A DNA stretch of 41,038 nucleotides from Candidatus Leptovillus gracilis (GCA_016716065.1 JADJXA010000018.1:1-41038), one strand, 5' to 3'. Shown: positions 29,401-36,945, numbered from the stretch's first letter. A program made the numbers and translations. Notes: generated by a model from the sequence alone, not told the origin.

Positions 29401-31652
29401 ATCATAAAACCCGGGCTGTCACAGACTTCATCCAACCGGCAACGTTGGCCGGTGATGGCGTCTAGCACCAACGCATCGCCGCTGACGCAGATGCCATACG
29501 TATCGCCCAAAATAGGTTCCAGGCTGGGATGGTGAAATTGCACGGTTTCTTGTCCGTGCATCCGGCTGATGTAGGTGGGGATGTTTTCCATCGGCCCTGG
29601 TCGGTAGAGGGAAATGGCGGCGATGATGTGGTCGAAGCGGTGCGGCTTCATCTCCATCATCAGCCGCTTCATGCCTGCCCCTTCCACCTGGAAGATGCCG
29701 GCAACCTGCCCCTGACTAAGAATGTCGAACAAAACCTCCGGCTTTTTTGTCGGGTCTGGCCCTACCTGGCCCACATCGTAGGGGATGTTGTCCATGGTGT
29801 AGACCGTGCCATAGCGCTCCTCGATGAGGCGCGCGGCGCGGCGCATGACGGTGAGGGTGCTGAGGCCGAGGAAGTCTACTTTGAGCAGGCCGATGGATTC
29901 GACGATTTCCATCGGCCATTGGGTCACGCGGTCTACGCCGCCCAGCCCTTCTTCGCCGCTGGTGGGGCGATTGAGGGGCACGTATTCGTGCAGCGGCCGG
30001 TCGGAGACGATGACGCCGGCGGCGTGGCTGGAAGCGTGGCGGGCGACCCCTTCCAGGTTGCGGGCGGTGTCGAGCAGGGTTTTAACGGCCGTTTCCCCCT
30101 TATACCGCTCCTCCAATTCAGCCGCATAAAACTCATGCTCCTTGTCCAGCACGTTTTCTATCTTCACCGGCTTGCCGGGGATGGCTGGAACCAACTTGGC
30201 AATGGCGTCCACTTCTGGCAGCGGCATATCCATCGCCCGCCCCACGTCGCGGATGGCCGCCCGCGCTCCCAACGTGCCAAAGGTAATGATTTGCGCCACC
30301 TTTTCTGCGCCATAGCGCCGCTTGGTATAAGCCACCATCCAATGGCGCGCATCGTCGGGATAATCCAGGTCAATGTCCGGCATGGAGACGCGCCCCGGAT
30401 TCAAAAACCGTTCAAAAATCAGGCCATTTACCAGCGGGTCTATACTGGTGATGCCCAACGTGTAGGCCACCACCGACCCCGCCCCGGAGCCGCGCACATT
30501 CCACCAGATGTCGTTGTCTTTCCATTCCTGGTAGCTGCTGTGCGGGAAGGGATCGCCGTGCATTTCCCACCAGGCGTCGCTGCGCGCGGCCCATTCGCAC
30601 AAATCCCACACAATCAAAAAGTAAGTGGCAAAACCCATCCGTCCAATGATGTTTAGTTCATGCTCCAATCGCGCCCGCAGCGCCGGGTCGCTGGCGGCGC
30701 GCTCTGCGCCGTAACGCCAGGCCAACCCCTTCTCGCACAGATGGCTCAGATAGCTGTCGGCTGTGTATCCCTCCGGGACGGTAAATTCGGGCAAATGGTA
30801 GCCTTCGTGGTCCAGATTTACGTCGCACATTTCCGCGATGAGCAGGCTGTTGCGCAATGCGCCGGGCACATCGCCGAACAGCGCGGCCATTTCACTGTGC
30901 GATTTCAGGTAATACTCTTTATCAGAGAAGGAAAGTTTGGGCGCGGCAACGGTGGAGCCGGTTTGGATGCACAGCAGCACTTCGTGCGGATTGGCGTCGG
31001 CGGCGCGGGTGTAATGCACGTCGTTGGTCGCCAGGAAATTTTTCTCCAGGCCAAACTGTTTCGCCATTTCGATGAGTTTTTTGTTGATGTCGGTTAGTTC
31101 GGGGATGTGGTGTTCTTGCAGCTCGATGAACAGCCGTTCTTTGCCGAAGATGTCCAGATATTCGCCCATTAATTCGTGGGCCAGCTTCATCTTGCCCGCG
31201 CCGATGGCCCGCGGGATTTCGGCGGCCATGCAGCCGGTGGTGGCGATGAGGCCATCGCTGTGGCGGGCCATGAAGGCGCGGTCAATGCGTGGTTTGTAGT
31301 AATAGCCTTCCAACTGCGCGGCGCTGGCAATTTGCAGCAAATTCAGGTAGCCGGTCTGGTTTTGCGCCAGCAGCAGCATGTGGAAGCGCTGTTTGTCTAG
31401 CTGGGGGTCTTTGTCTTGCATGGCGCGCATAGAGATGTAAGTCTCGATGCCGATGATCGGCGTGATCCCAGCGCTTTTGGCCGCCCGGTAGAAAGGCATT
31501 GTGCCATACATCGCCCCGTGGTCGGTGAGGGCGATGGCCGGTTGGTTGAGTTCCACGGCGCGGGCGATCAGGTCGTCTATGCGGCTCAAGCCATCGAGCA
31601 GGGAATACTCGCTGTGGACGTGCAGATGGACAAAGGGCTGTTGATCGGTCAT
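26439..31652 (-). CDS. dnaE: DNA polymerase III alpha subunit with intein
   Basis: The replicative polymerase catalytic subunit, 1737 codons in total; without the intein the product is 1314 residues. A PHP domain (about 8-220, FVHLHVHSEYSLLDG, LTDHGAMYG) precedes the C-family polymerase core. The active-site aspartates are in PDIDLDY (about 425-431) and in the later VDFLGLSTLT. The intein occupies residues 722-1144 and splits GDTYGI from CVYQEQIIQ. After it follow the finger and helix-hairpin parts. The OB fold is at about 1459-1540 (VKIAGMISSLRTL). A Pro/Ser/Asp linker leads to a C-terminal domain ending at ANVKAV. The start lacks a strong binding site. The gene is convergent with the dipeptidase gene; upstream is the MITE-like copy 2. 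Confidence 0.95.
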   Translation of the reverse strand: MTDQQPFVHLHVHSEYSLLDGLSRIDDLIARAVELNQPAIALTDHGAMYGTMPFYRAAKSAGITPIIGIETYISMRAMQDKDPQLDKQRFHMLLLAQNQTGYLNLLQIASAAQLEGYYYKPRIDRAFMARHSDGLIATTGCMAAEIPRAIGAGKMKLAHELMGEYLDIFGKERLFIELQEHHIPELTDINKKLIEMAKQFGLEKNFLATNDVHYTRAADANPHEVLLCIQTGSTVAAPKLSFSDKEYYLKSHSEMAALFGDVPGALRNSLLIAEMCDVNLDHEGYHLPEFTVPEGYTADSYLSHLCEKGLAWRYGAERAASDPALRARLEHELNIIGRMGFATYFLIVWDLCEWAARSDAWWEMHGDPFPHSSYQEWKDNDIWWNVRGSGAGSVVAYTLGITSIDPLVNGLIFERFLNPGRVSMPDIDLDYPDDARHWMVAYTKRRYGAEKVAQIITFGTLGARAAIRDVGRAMDMPLPEVDAIAKLVPAIPGKPVKIENVLDKEHEFYAAELEERYKGETAVKTLLDTARNLEGVARHASSHAAGVIVSDRPLHEYVPLNRPTSGEEGLGGVDRVTQWPMEIVESIGLLKVDFLGLSTLTVMRRAARLIEERYGTVYTMDNIPYDVGQVGPDPTKKPEVLFDILSQGQVAGIFQVEGAGMKRLMMEMKPHRFDHIIAAISLYRPGPMENIPTYISRMHGQETVQFHHPSLEPILGDTYGICVSGDALVLDAITGQRCRLDEVCDSPGFMIQGVDEAWRPAVGRVVRWIDNGRKPTYRVLLRNGLEIKVTADHQLLTEAGWQPLYDLQVGDYIGTPPHLIGPEPEQALAVEREKLRVLAYLLADGSLASMAAADFVSKEDALLQEYQRCLGVFEGLRPSFTPQVRGVTRIGVAKDAEKADVHYHTPNALLAWLRELGLKHPPGSAPGGLRSHEKFVPSFVFALDNEDVAFFLASLWDCDGYIGRKLCHYKTISRQLATDVQTLLLRLGIRATIYTADYHTDGGASRRSYQVTIYDTARLLNQLQPHMASAKRERISTGRDHWTIARAPFIAEIDQTTTLSRRALMAEYGLSRQHFTPTGRQRERIAAHVVEPIAATLPLPQTARRLHVVWEEIVVIEPAGEEHVYDLTVEGLRSFVANNIIVHNCVYQEQIIQMASQLAGYEPGEADMIRKAVAKKKKKLMEEHQIQFTNGAMARGLSQAVCDAIWGDIEFFARYGFNKAHAADYAKVTCQTAFLKAHYPVEYLTAMLSVERDNTDKVRRYFAEAKNLGIDVAPPDINKSGLDFTIEDDGQRPLIRFGLGAIKNAGAAAMNVMLAEREANGRYTSLQDLCDRVDMRRVGKRALEYAIKAHVFDAWGTPSQMMDALDRLVNYSGGSHAAAAQGQMSLFGGLTGGPALQMAVDLLHPADNIEKVDHKVLLEWEKEALGVHVSEHPLERPLAQLQPLTNTTIGDIQASDNGKQVKIAGMISSLRTLTTKKGEPMAFGALEDLDHKIEVVFFPRTWKEYRQLVAVDQVMLVWGKVQLKGDEVNVIVDRVQTKVENGAPTEETLPQNGRGNRNGRLHETPSPYIPPPPPTDYPEDSYPDDDSSYAGPPPPPNFDEDSPARPNNQRLTVSSERTAVEAAAVHQPTNQPTQPTSPTPAHHTPPPAPLIFGDKKASQVANNIKTIVVEIKPVGNWKEVCRTAVAEAAKYEGHDGLSLELTGHGWAIDFPNQQTRICQDLISALRRLPGIANVKAV
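28221..29489 (-). other. Intein in DnaE with LAGLIDADG homing endonuclease domain
   Basis: A 423-residue self-splicing insert in frame in dnaE. It starts with Cys1 (CVSGDALVLD, block A) and block B has the TxxH motif (TADHQLL, 69-72). It ends in block F (HVYDLTVEGLRSF) and block G (ANNIIVHN); the +1 extein residue is Cys. The endonuclease motifs are LAYLLADGS (117-125) and LASLWDCDG (231-239), one acidic residue in each, so the DOD domain looks intact. All splicing residues are present, so it should splice. Two ACGGCCGT octamers are inside it (29018-29025 and 29334-29341). Confidence 0.93.
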
Positions 31653-31847
31653 GGTTTCTGTGTGTATATTGGTTTGTTTGCTGGTTGGTAGGTGGTGTGT
31701 GTTGGTTGGGCGCGGGATTTGTTGTGGTTTCCCGCAGGCACGGAGTATAGCATATGTGGACGGCAGCGGGGGAAATTTTAAGGATGGATTTGGCGACCTC
31801 GATACGTTTCTGGTATTTCGATGATACCATTCTCAATAGATCGAAAG

Positions 31848-32002
31848 GGCATGGTTCATTCCAGGCGATATGTGCTTTACAAATTTGGCAAGAAATCGCG
31901 TCATTCCTTCGGCGTTGCTCAGACCTTGTCCTGAGCAACGCCGAAGGAATGACAATGCAGCCTAAATTTGTAAAGCAGATGTTTCGCTCAGTGAACCATG
32001 CC
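31848..32002. mobile_element. MITE-like element, copy 2
   Basis: A 155-bp element in the gene-free stretch between dnaE and the LLM gene (31653-32137). It begins GGCATGGTTCAT and ends with TGAACCATGCC. The left 44 bp match the right end of copy 1 exactly in reverse. The central part is a perfect 23-bp palindrome, with arms at 31900-31922 and 31931-31953 and an 8-nt loop; this differs from the core of copy 1. The right end (AAATTTGTAAAG.AGATGT) matches the left end of copy 1 only partly. No clear target-site duplication is visible. No coding capacity. Confidence 0.8.
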
Positions 32003-32022
32003 GTGATTGGCAAAGGTATCCA

Positions 32023-32041
32023 CCGTCTGTCTCGCCCCTAC
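32023..32041. repeat. GTAGGGGCGRGACAG family repeat copy
   Basis: On the minus strand this reads GTAGGGGCGAGACAGACGG. Seventeen bases are identical to 6089-6105. It lies 21 bp beyond the MITE-like copy 2. Confidence 0.6.
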
Positions 32042-32067
32042 CGGCTCAACTCATTTGCAGCACACCC

Positions 32068-32120
32068 ATTGCCAATTGCCAATTGCCAAGTATCATTCGT
32101 TGACCATTAACCATTGACCA
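32068..32120. repeat. Two heptamer arrays, ATTGCCA x3 and TTRACCA x3
   Basis: ATTGCCA occurs three times in a row (32068-32088). TTGACCA, TTAACCA and TTGACCA follow at 32100-32120. The rest of the gap (31653-31847) shows no gene; it has a GT-rich stretch near 31670-31720 and TATACT on the minus strand near 31742-31747 that could be a -10 for dnaE, without a -35. The heptamers end just before GGAGG of the LLM gene. Confidence 0.7.
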
Positions 32121-32137
32121 TTTTCCCGGAGGTGGGT

Positions 32138-33178
32138 ATGAGACTGGGTTTGATGTTGGGCTATGCAGGTCGGCGGGTGGAACTGCCGGTGGCATTGGTG
32201 CAAGAGGCGGACCGCCTGGGCGTTTATGCCGTCTGGACGGCCGAAGCATATGGTTCCGACGCGGTATCGCCGCTGGCCTGGTTGGGGGCGCAGACGGAGC
32301 GGATTAAACTGGGCACGGCGATCATGCAGATGCCGGGGCGCACGCCGGCCAACGCGGCCATGACGGCGATGACGATGAATCAGTTGAGCGGCTCCCGCTT
32401 CCTCATGGGCTTAGGTCTATCCGGGCCACAGGTGGTGGAAGGATGGCACGGGGTGAGCTACAAACGGCCGCTCGCCCGCAGCCGCGAATATGTCGAAATC
32501 GTGCGCCAGATTTTCCGCCGCGAAGAACGGCTGAACCATCAGGGGGCCATCTACCAGATTCCCTATCGTGGCGCAGACGCCACCGGGTTGGGCAAGCCGC
32601 TTAAAAGCACCCTGGAAGCGCAGCCAGACATCCCTATTTACCTGGCGGCCATCGGCCCGCAAAACGTGGAACTGACGGCTGAAATCGCCGACGGCTGGCT
32701 GCCCATTTTTTTCTCGCCGGACAAATACGACGCCATCTACAAAGAAAGCATTGAGGCCGGTTTTGCCAAAGCGGGCGGCGGCAAGGGGCTGGCCGATTTT
32801 GACATCGCGCCGACGGTGTCGGTGGTGATTAACGATAATTTGGATGTGTGTTACAACATGTTACGGCCGTTTCTGGCCCTGTACATCGGCGGCATGGGGG
32901 CAAAAGGCAAGAATTTTTACCACGATCTGGCGGCGCGGTACGGCTATGAGGCGGCGGCAGCCGAAATTCAAGATTTGTATCTGTCTGGCAACCAGGGCGC
33001 GGCCATGGCCAGAGTGCCGGGCGAATTGATTGACGAGGTGGCCCTGGTTGGTCCGCGTGCGCGGGTGAAGGAACGCCTGAGCCGTTGGCTGAACAGCCCG
33101 GTGACGACGCTGAACATGACCGTTTTCGACGTCGAGACGCTGCGGACGATGGTGGAACTGCTGGCGGAGGTCGGTTAG
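32138..33178 (+). CDS. LLM class F420-type oxidoreductase
   Basis: A 346-residue luciferase-like monooxygenase family protein with a TIM-barrel fold. It has the F420 or FMN binding pattern: MRLGLMLGYAGRR, VWTAEAYGSDAVSPLAWLGA and RIKLGTAIMQMPGRTPA. SGSRFLMGLGLSGPQVVEGW and PDIPIYLAAIGPQNVELTAE are family-typical. In this family the electron carrier is usually F420; the substrate is not known. The ATG at 32138 has GGAGG at 6 nt. The upstream frame to 32114 has no binding site. Confidence 0.9.
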   Translation: MRLGLMLGYAGRRVELPVALVQEADRLGVYAVWTAEAYGSDAVSPLAWLGAQTERIKLGTAIMQMPGRTPANAAMTAMTMNQLSGSRFLMGLGLSGPQVVEGWHGVSYKRPLARSREYVEIVRQIFRREERLNHQGAIYQIPYRGADATGLGKPLKSTLEAQPDIPIYLAAIGPQNVELTAEIADGWLPIFFSPDKYDAIYKESIEAGFAKAGGGKGLADFDIAPTVSVVINDNLDVCYNMLRPFLALYIGGMGAKGKNFYHDLAARYGYEAAAAEIQDLYLSGNQGAAMARVPGELIDEVALVGPRARVKERLSRWLNSPVTTLNMTVFDVETLRTMVELLAEVG

Positions 33179-33182
33179 ACCG

Positions 33183-33722
33183 ATGATGCAACCCTGGAAA
33201 ACCGTGTCGCGCAAGGTGCTGCTGGCGCACAGCAAGTATTTGACAGTTGAGGAACACACGGTACAACTGCCAGACGGCCGTATCATCTCCGATTGGCCCT
33301 GGGTGGTGACGCCCGATTTTATCAATGTGGTGGCGGTTACCGGCGACGGACAGTTTCTTTTCTTTCGGCAAACCAAGTACAGCGTTGCTGGCGTTTCGCT
33401 GGCGGCGGTCGGTGGCTTTTTGGAGCCGGGCGAAGACCCTTTTGTGGGCGCGCAGCGTGAGCTTTTGGAGGAAACGGGCTACGCCGCGCCAGATTGGACC
33501 TTTCTGGGCCGCTATTCTGTTGATGGCAATCGCGGCGCAGGCAACGCCCACTTTTACCTGGCGCAAAACGCGCAGCGCGTGGCGGAAATAGACGCTGACG
33601 ACCTGGAAGAGCAGGAACTGCTGCTGCTTTCGCGGGCGGAAGTGGAGGCGGCGTTGGACGCCGGAGAGTTTAAGCTGCTGCCGTGGACGGCCGTTGTCGC
33701 CTTAGCGCTGCGGCAGAGATAA
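33183..33722 (+). CDS. Nudix hydrolase
   Basis: A 179-residue Nudix-family pyrophosphohydrolase. The Nudix box is complete: G-x5-E-x7-R-E-U-x-E-E-x-G-U, as GFLEPGEDPFVGAQ followed by RELLEETGY. An ADP-ribose-type pyrophosphatase is likely by the layout (GRIISDWPWVVTP before the box), though this needs a better alignment to fix. It follows the LLM gene by 4 bp, so the two are cotranscribed. The ATG at 33186, one codon later, is an equal start. Confidence 0.9.
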   Translation: MMQPWKTVSRKVLLAHSKYLTVEEHTVQLPDGRIISDWPWVVTPDFINVVAVTGDGQFLFFRQTKYSVAGVSLAAVGGFLEPGEDPFVGAQRELLEETGYAAPDWTFLGRYSVDGNRGAGNAHFYLAQNAQRVAEIDADDLEEQELLLLSRAEVEAALDAGEFKLLPWTAVVALALRQR

Positions 33723-33747
33723 GACGATGATCGTGTGCTCGAATGGT

Positions 33748-33753
33748 ATAATA
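33748..33753 (+). promoter_or_regulatory. Extended -10 promoter of hicBA
   Basis: TATAAT preceded by TGG (extended -10) lies 37 bp upstream of hicB in the gap after the Nudix gene. No -35 is needed with an extended -10, and none is clear. This gives hicBA its own promoter, as expected for a toxin-antitoxin operon. Confidence 0.6.
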
Positions 33754-33790
33754 GAGGAAACGACGGCTTATAGTGCAAAGATGGTGGATT

Positions 33791-33997
33791 ATGAGACAAG
33801 TCATCATTTACCCTGGTGAAGATGGATTTTGGATCGCCGAGTGTCCCAGTTTGCCAGGTTGTATCAGCCAGGGTGAAACACGGCAAGAAGCCATTGCCAA
33901 CATCCGCGAAGCGATTGATCTATATATTGAGGTATTGGTTGAAGATGGAGTGCCTGTACCTGAAGATCACCTTGAGGCCCTCCTGGTAGCCGTTTAA
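33791..33997 (+). CDS. hicB: HicB family antitoxin
   Basis: A 68-residue protein with the HicB partial RNase H fold (YPGEDGFWIAECPSLPGCIS, then GETRQEAIANIREAIDLYIE). The usual C-terminal DNA-binding domain is missing, as in short HicB. It should bind and neutralise HicA; with no DNA-binding domain, autoregulation by HicB alone would be unlikely. The ATG at 33791 follows GGTGG; an upstream GTG at 33773 is less likely. The order antitoxin then toxin is one of the two known layouts. No ACGGCCGT octamer lies here and GC is lower than next door. Confidence 0.9.
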   Translation: MRQVIIYPGEDGFWIAECPSLPGCISQGETRQEAIANIREAIDLYIEVLVEDGVPVPEDHLEALLVAV

Positions 33998-34000
33998 TCT

Positions 34001-34222
34001 ATGGGTAAACTACCAAATATTTCTGGTGATGATTGTGTAAAAGCCCTGAATAAAGCGGGCTTTTACTTTAAAAGACAGCGTGGGAGTCATATTATGCCCC
34101 GTCGAGATGGTCCATATGCTCAAGTCGTGGTACCCAATCACCAGCAGTTGGATCGTGGGACATTGCGAGCGATCATTCGGCAAGCTGACCTGAGTGCGGA
34201 TGAATTTCTAAGCCTTATTTAA
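34001..34222 (+). CDS. hicA: HicA family mRNA interferase toxin
   Basis: A 73-residue HicA toxin, an RNA-binding protein of the dsRBD-like fold that cleaves mRNA. GDDCVKALNKAGFYFKRQRG is the first helix and strand, and the catalytic His is in GSHI. The family end VVPNHQQLDRGTLRAIIRQA is typical. It starts 3 bp after hicB and forms a two-gene operon. The next gene, elp3, begins 10 bp after its stop, so the toxin promoter may also read through elp3. Confidence 0.93.
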   Translation: MGKLPNISGDDCVKALNKAGFYFKRQRGSHIMPRRDGPYAQVVVPNHQQLDRGTLRAIIRQADLSADEFLSLI

Positions 34223-34232
34223 ACCGATTTCA

Positions 34233-35894
34233 ATGAGCAACCACAAGCCGTTTGCATACGTTCCCATCGTGGAAATAGATGAATACGACGCCGAATGGCA
34301 GGCCAGACGCGAGGCGGTGGATGTGGCCGGCCGTGAAGAACTGCTGGCGGCGCTGATTATGGAATTGGTGGGCAAACGGCCGTCTTCGCCCAAAGCCTAC
34401 TCCCGCACCATGCTCAAATACATCGGCCTGGGTCTGCCCTGGCTGTCTAAAAGCCAGGTCTTGCAAGCCTACCAGACGTTGTGCCAACAAGGCCACCTGA
34501 CATTCGACCCCGAAGTGCGCGTCGCTTTGCAAACCAAACCGGTGCGCAGCCAGTCCGGCGTTACCGTTGTGACGGTGCTGACCAAACCGTACCCGTGCCC
34601 CGGCGAATGTATCTTCTGCCCCACCGACGTGCGAATGCCCAAAAGCTATCTGCACGACGAGCCAGGCGCGCAGCGCGCCGAGCGCTACAAATTCGACCCC
34701 TACGACCAGACGGCCGGGCGCATCCACGCTTTGGAGAAAATCGGCCATCCCGCCGACAAGATCGAACTGCTGATTTTGGGCGGAACCTGGTCCAGCTACC
34801 GGCGCGACTACCAGGAATGGTTCATCAAACGCTGTTTTGATGGCATGAACGGCGTCGCAGCGGACACCCTGGCCGAGGCGCAGGCCATCAATGCCACGGC
34901 CGCGCGCCGTAATGTCGGGTTGGTGGTCGAAACGCGCCAGGACCACATCACCGTAGAAGAACTACGTTGGCTGCGCACCCTGGGCGTGACCAAAGTGCAG
35001 GTGGGCATTCAGAGCATGGACGAGCGGGTGCTGGCGCTGAACCGGCGCGGCCACGATACCCAGGCCACCCGCGACGCCTTTCGCTTGCTGCGCCTGGCCG
35101 GGTTTAAGATTCACGGCCACTGGATGCCCAATTTGTTGGGGGCAACACCGCAGAGCGACGTGGCGGATTACGGCCGTCTCTGGACCGACCCCGCCCTCCA
35201 TCCCGACGAGCTAAAAATCTACCCCACCATGCTGCTGGCAAACGCCGAGTTGTACCACTACTGGCAGCGCGGCGAATATCAGCCCTACACCGAAGAGGAA
35301 GTGGTAGAGGTGTTGGTGCAGTGCAAGCTGCAAACCCCCCGCTATGCGCGCCTGACGCGCATCATCCGCGACATCCCCACCACCAACGTCGTGGAGGGCT
35401 TTAAGAAGGCCAATTTGCGCCAGCTTGCCCAGGCGGAGATTGCCCGGCGTGGCCTGAGCTGCCAATGCATCCGCTGCCGCGAGGTGAAGCGGGAGCGATT
35501 GGCGATTGATGATTTACGATTGACGATTGAGACGTATGAGACGGATGGCACGACGGAGCATTTCCTCAGTTTTATCAGCCAGGAAGACCGCATTGCCGGT
35601 TTTCTGCGTCTGTCTTTACCCAATCGGGACACCCCCCATCCGCTGCCAGAATTGGAGAACCATGCGATGATCCGCGAGGTCCACGTTTACGGCCCCGCCT
35701 TGCCCATCGGCGACGAGAGCCAGGGGGAGGCGCAGCACATGGGGCTGGGTGCGCTGTTGGTGGAAAAGGCGAAGGAGATGTCCCGGGGGGCGGGATACGG
35801 CCGTATCGCCGTCATCAGCGCTGTGGGCACGCGGGAGTATTATGCCCGGCACGGCTTTGAATTGGCTGGCTTGTACATGACGGTGGGGTTGTAA
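34233..35894 (+). CDS. elp3: Elp3 family radical SAM/GNAT tRNA-modifying enzyme
   Basis: A 553-residue enzyme that makes cm5-type modifications at tRNA wobble uridine. The radical SAM cluster is CPGECIFC (C122, C126, C129), a CxxxCxxC order that differs from the wider Cys spacing of eukaryotic Elp3. YKFDPYDQTAGRIHALEKIG and ELLILGGTWSSYRRDYQEWF are Elp3 hallmarks. The C-terminal GNAT domain begins after about 440 (LGALLVEKAKEMSRGAGYGR, YYARHGFELAG). Between the two domains (residues about 421-433) lies a stretch encoded by five in-frame heptamer repeats. There is no strong ribosome binding site, and hicA ends 10 bp upstream. Confidence 0.93.
   Translation: MSNHKPFAYVPIVEIDEYDAEWQARREAVDVAGREELLAALIMELVGKRPSSPKAYSRTMLKYIGLGLPWLSKSQVLQAYQTLCQQGHLTFDPEVRVALQTKPVRSQSGVTVVTVLTKPYPCPGECIFCPTDVRMPKSYLHDEPGAQRAERYKFDPYDQTAGRIHALEKIGHPADKIELLILGGTWSSYRRDYQEWFIKRCFDGMNGVAADTLAEAQAINATAARRNVGLVVETRQDHITVEELRWLRTLGVTKVQVGIQSMDERVLALNRRGHDTQATRDAFRLLRLAGFKIHGHWMPNLLGATPQSDVADYGRLWTDPALHPDELKIYPTMLLANAELYHYWQRGEYQPYTEEEVVEVLVQCKLQTPRYARLTRIIRDIPTTNVVEGFKKANLRQLAQAEIARRGLSCQCIRCREVKRERLAIDDLRLTIETYETDGTTEHFLSFISQEDRIAGFLRLSLPNRDTPHPLPELENHAMIREVHVYGPALPIGDESQGEAQHMGLGALLVEKAKEMSRGAGYGRIAVISAVGTREYYARHGFELAGLYMTVGL
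35497..35531 (+). repeat. In-frame heptamer repeat in elp3 (GATTGRC-type x5)
   Basis: GATTGGC, GATTGAT, GATTTAC, GATTGAC and GATTGAG run without gaps within elp3. They encode about 12 residues between the radical SAM and GNAT domains. The same unit as at 11770 and 17193 is used. The frame is kept although 35 nt is not a multiple of three. Confidence 0.8.
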
Positions 35895-35932
35895 AGGCCG
35901 TTGTAGCAGCCTGTCGGCAGAGTAAGGATTGA

Positions 35933-36019
35933 TACACGGATGACACGGATTTAGCGGATTTACACGGATTTTCTGGTGATTTGGCTGTGAAAATCCGTTC
36001 TATCCGTTCAATCCGTGTA
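35933..36019. repeat. Hairpin made of 9-nt ACGGAT-type repeats
   Basis: CGGAT recurs at 35937, 35946, 35955 and 35965 and ATCCG at 35993, 36002 and 36011. Two arms of 9-10-nt spaced units thus face each other, and the ends pair (TACACGGAT with ATCCGTGTA). It lies in the gap between the convergent elp3 and epimerase genes and may help to end both transcripts. There is no T-run. Confidence 0.65.
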
Positions 36020-36057
36020 CCTATTTTGAGTTCTCCGACAACCTGCCAGGCGGCGTG

Positions 36058-36924
36058 TTAACGGCGAAATATGCGCCAACGCAAACCGGGGCGGCCCAGG
36101 TAGTTGAGATTTTCGGCCAGGGAAGCTGGCCGGTAGCCAAATTGGCGCAAAACGCTGTCGAAATCGGCCACTTCCGGCACAAAAAAACGGTCCACAAAAA
36201 AGTTGCTCACCGGCGGCCAATACCACCAACTAAACAAAAAACGGGTGATGGGGCGCAGCAGAATCAGCGGCACAGGCAGCGGAATACGCCGAATCTCCAA
36301 CACATCCATCATCTGGCCGACAATCGCCCGGTAAGGCAGCCGCTCTTCCCCGGCAATGGCAATGGTTTTGTCGTTGAGATCGGGCCGGTCCAGGGCCAGG
36401 ACCAGGCAGCGGGCCACATCTTCCACCCAGATAGGCTGGAGCCACAGCCGGCCGCCGCCAGGCAGCCAGACCAGGGGCCAACTCCACAAAACCAGGCTGG
36501 CAATCATCTCGAAATGGCGGTCGCCGGGGCCATAGGCGGTGGCTGAGCGGAGGATGGTGTAGTTGAGGCCGCTTTTTCTGACCATGCGCTCGACGGTATC
36601 TTTGGTTCCCAGCAGGGGGTGAAGGGAGTTGGGCACAGCGCCGAGGCGGCTGAGGTAGATAAAACGCTGCACGTCGGCGCGGCGGCAGCGGTCTAACAGG
36701 CGTTCGGTTCCGTCTATGTCTACCTGCTGCAGCAGGCGCGCCCGGCCGCGCCCTTCGGCGCTGGCCAGGTGGATGACGGTGTGGATGCCTTCGAGTTCGG
36801 CGCGCAGGGCCAGGGCGTCGGTGATACGGCCGTGATACGGCCGCGCGTCGCAGCCGCACCGTTCTAGTCTGTTCATAACGGAACGGCCGATAAAGCCGGT
36901 AGCGCCGGTAACGAGGATTTGCAT
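36058..36924 (-). CDS. NAD(P)-binding epimerase/dehydratase-like protein (extended SDR)
   Basis: A 288-residue extended or atypical SDR. The cofactor motif is TGATGFIG at residues 6-13. FIYLSRLGAVPNSLHPLLGTKDTVERM shows Ser and Lys but no YxxxK. This is the NmrA/NDUFA9-like pattern. The next part, LNYTILRSATAYGPGDRHF, is typical of these proteins, which often lack a catalytic Tyr and bind NAD(P)H only. The C-terminal 100 residues are hydrophobic in part (PLILLRPITRFLFSWWYWPP). The ATG at 36924 is 6 nt after a TACAAT -10 (36936-36931), so the transcript may be leaderless. It is divergent from the GT4 gene. Confidence 0.85.
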   Translation of the reverse strand: MQILVTGATGFIGRSVMNRLERCGCDARPYHGRITDALALRAELEGIHTVIHLASAEGRGRARLLQQVDIDGTERLLDRCRRADVQRFIYLSRLGAVPNSLHPLLGTKDTVERMVRKSGLNYTILRSATAYGPGDRHFEMIASLVLWSWPLVWLPGGGRLWLQPIWVEDVARCLVLALDRPDLNDKTIAIAGEERLPYRAIVGQMMDVLEIRRIPLPVPLILLRPITRFLFSWWYWPPVSNFFVDRFFVPEVADFDSVLRQFGYRPASLAENLNYLGRPGLRWRIFRR

Positions 36925-36945
36925 AGGGATATTGTAGCGGGTTGG

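Noticed and set aside
29529..30656. Plus-strand open frame of 375 codons opposite the DnaE core
   Set aside because: Antisense shadow of the polymerase core, which has clear conserved motifs.
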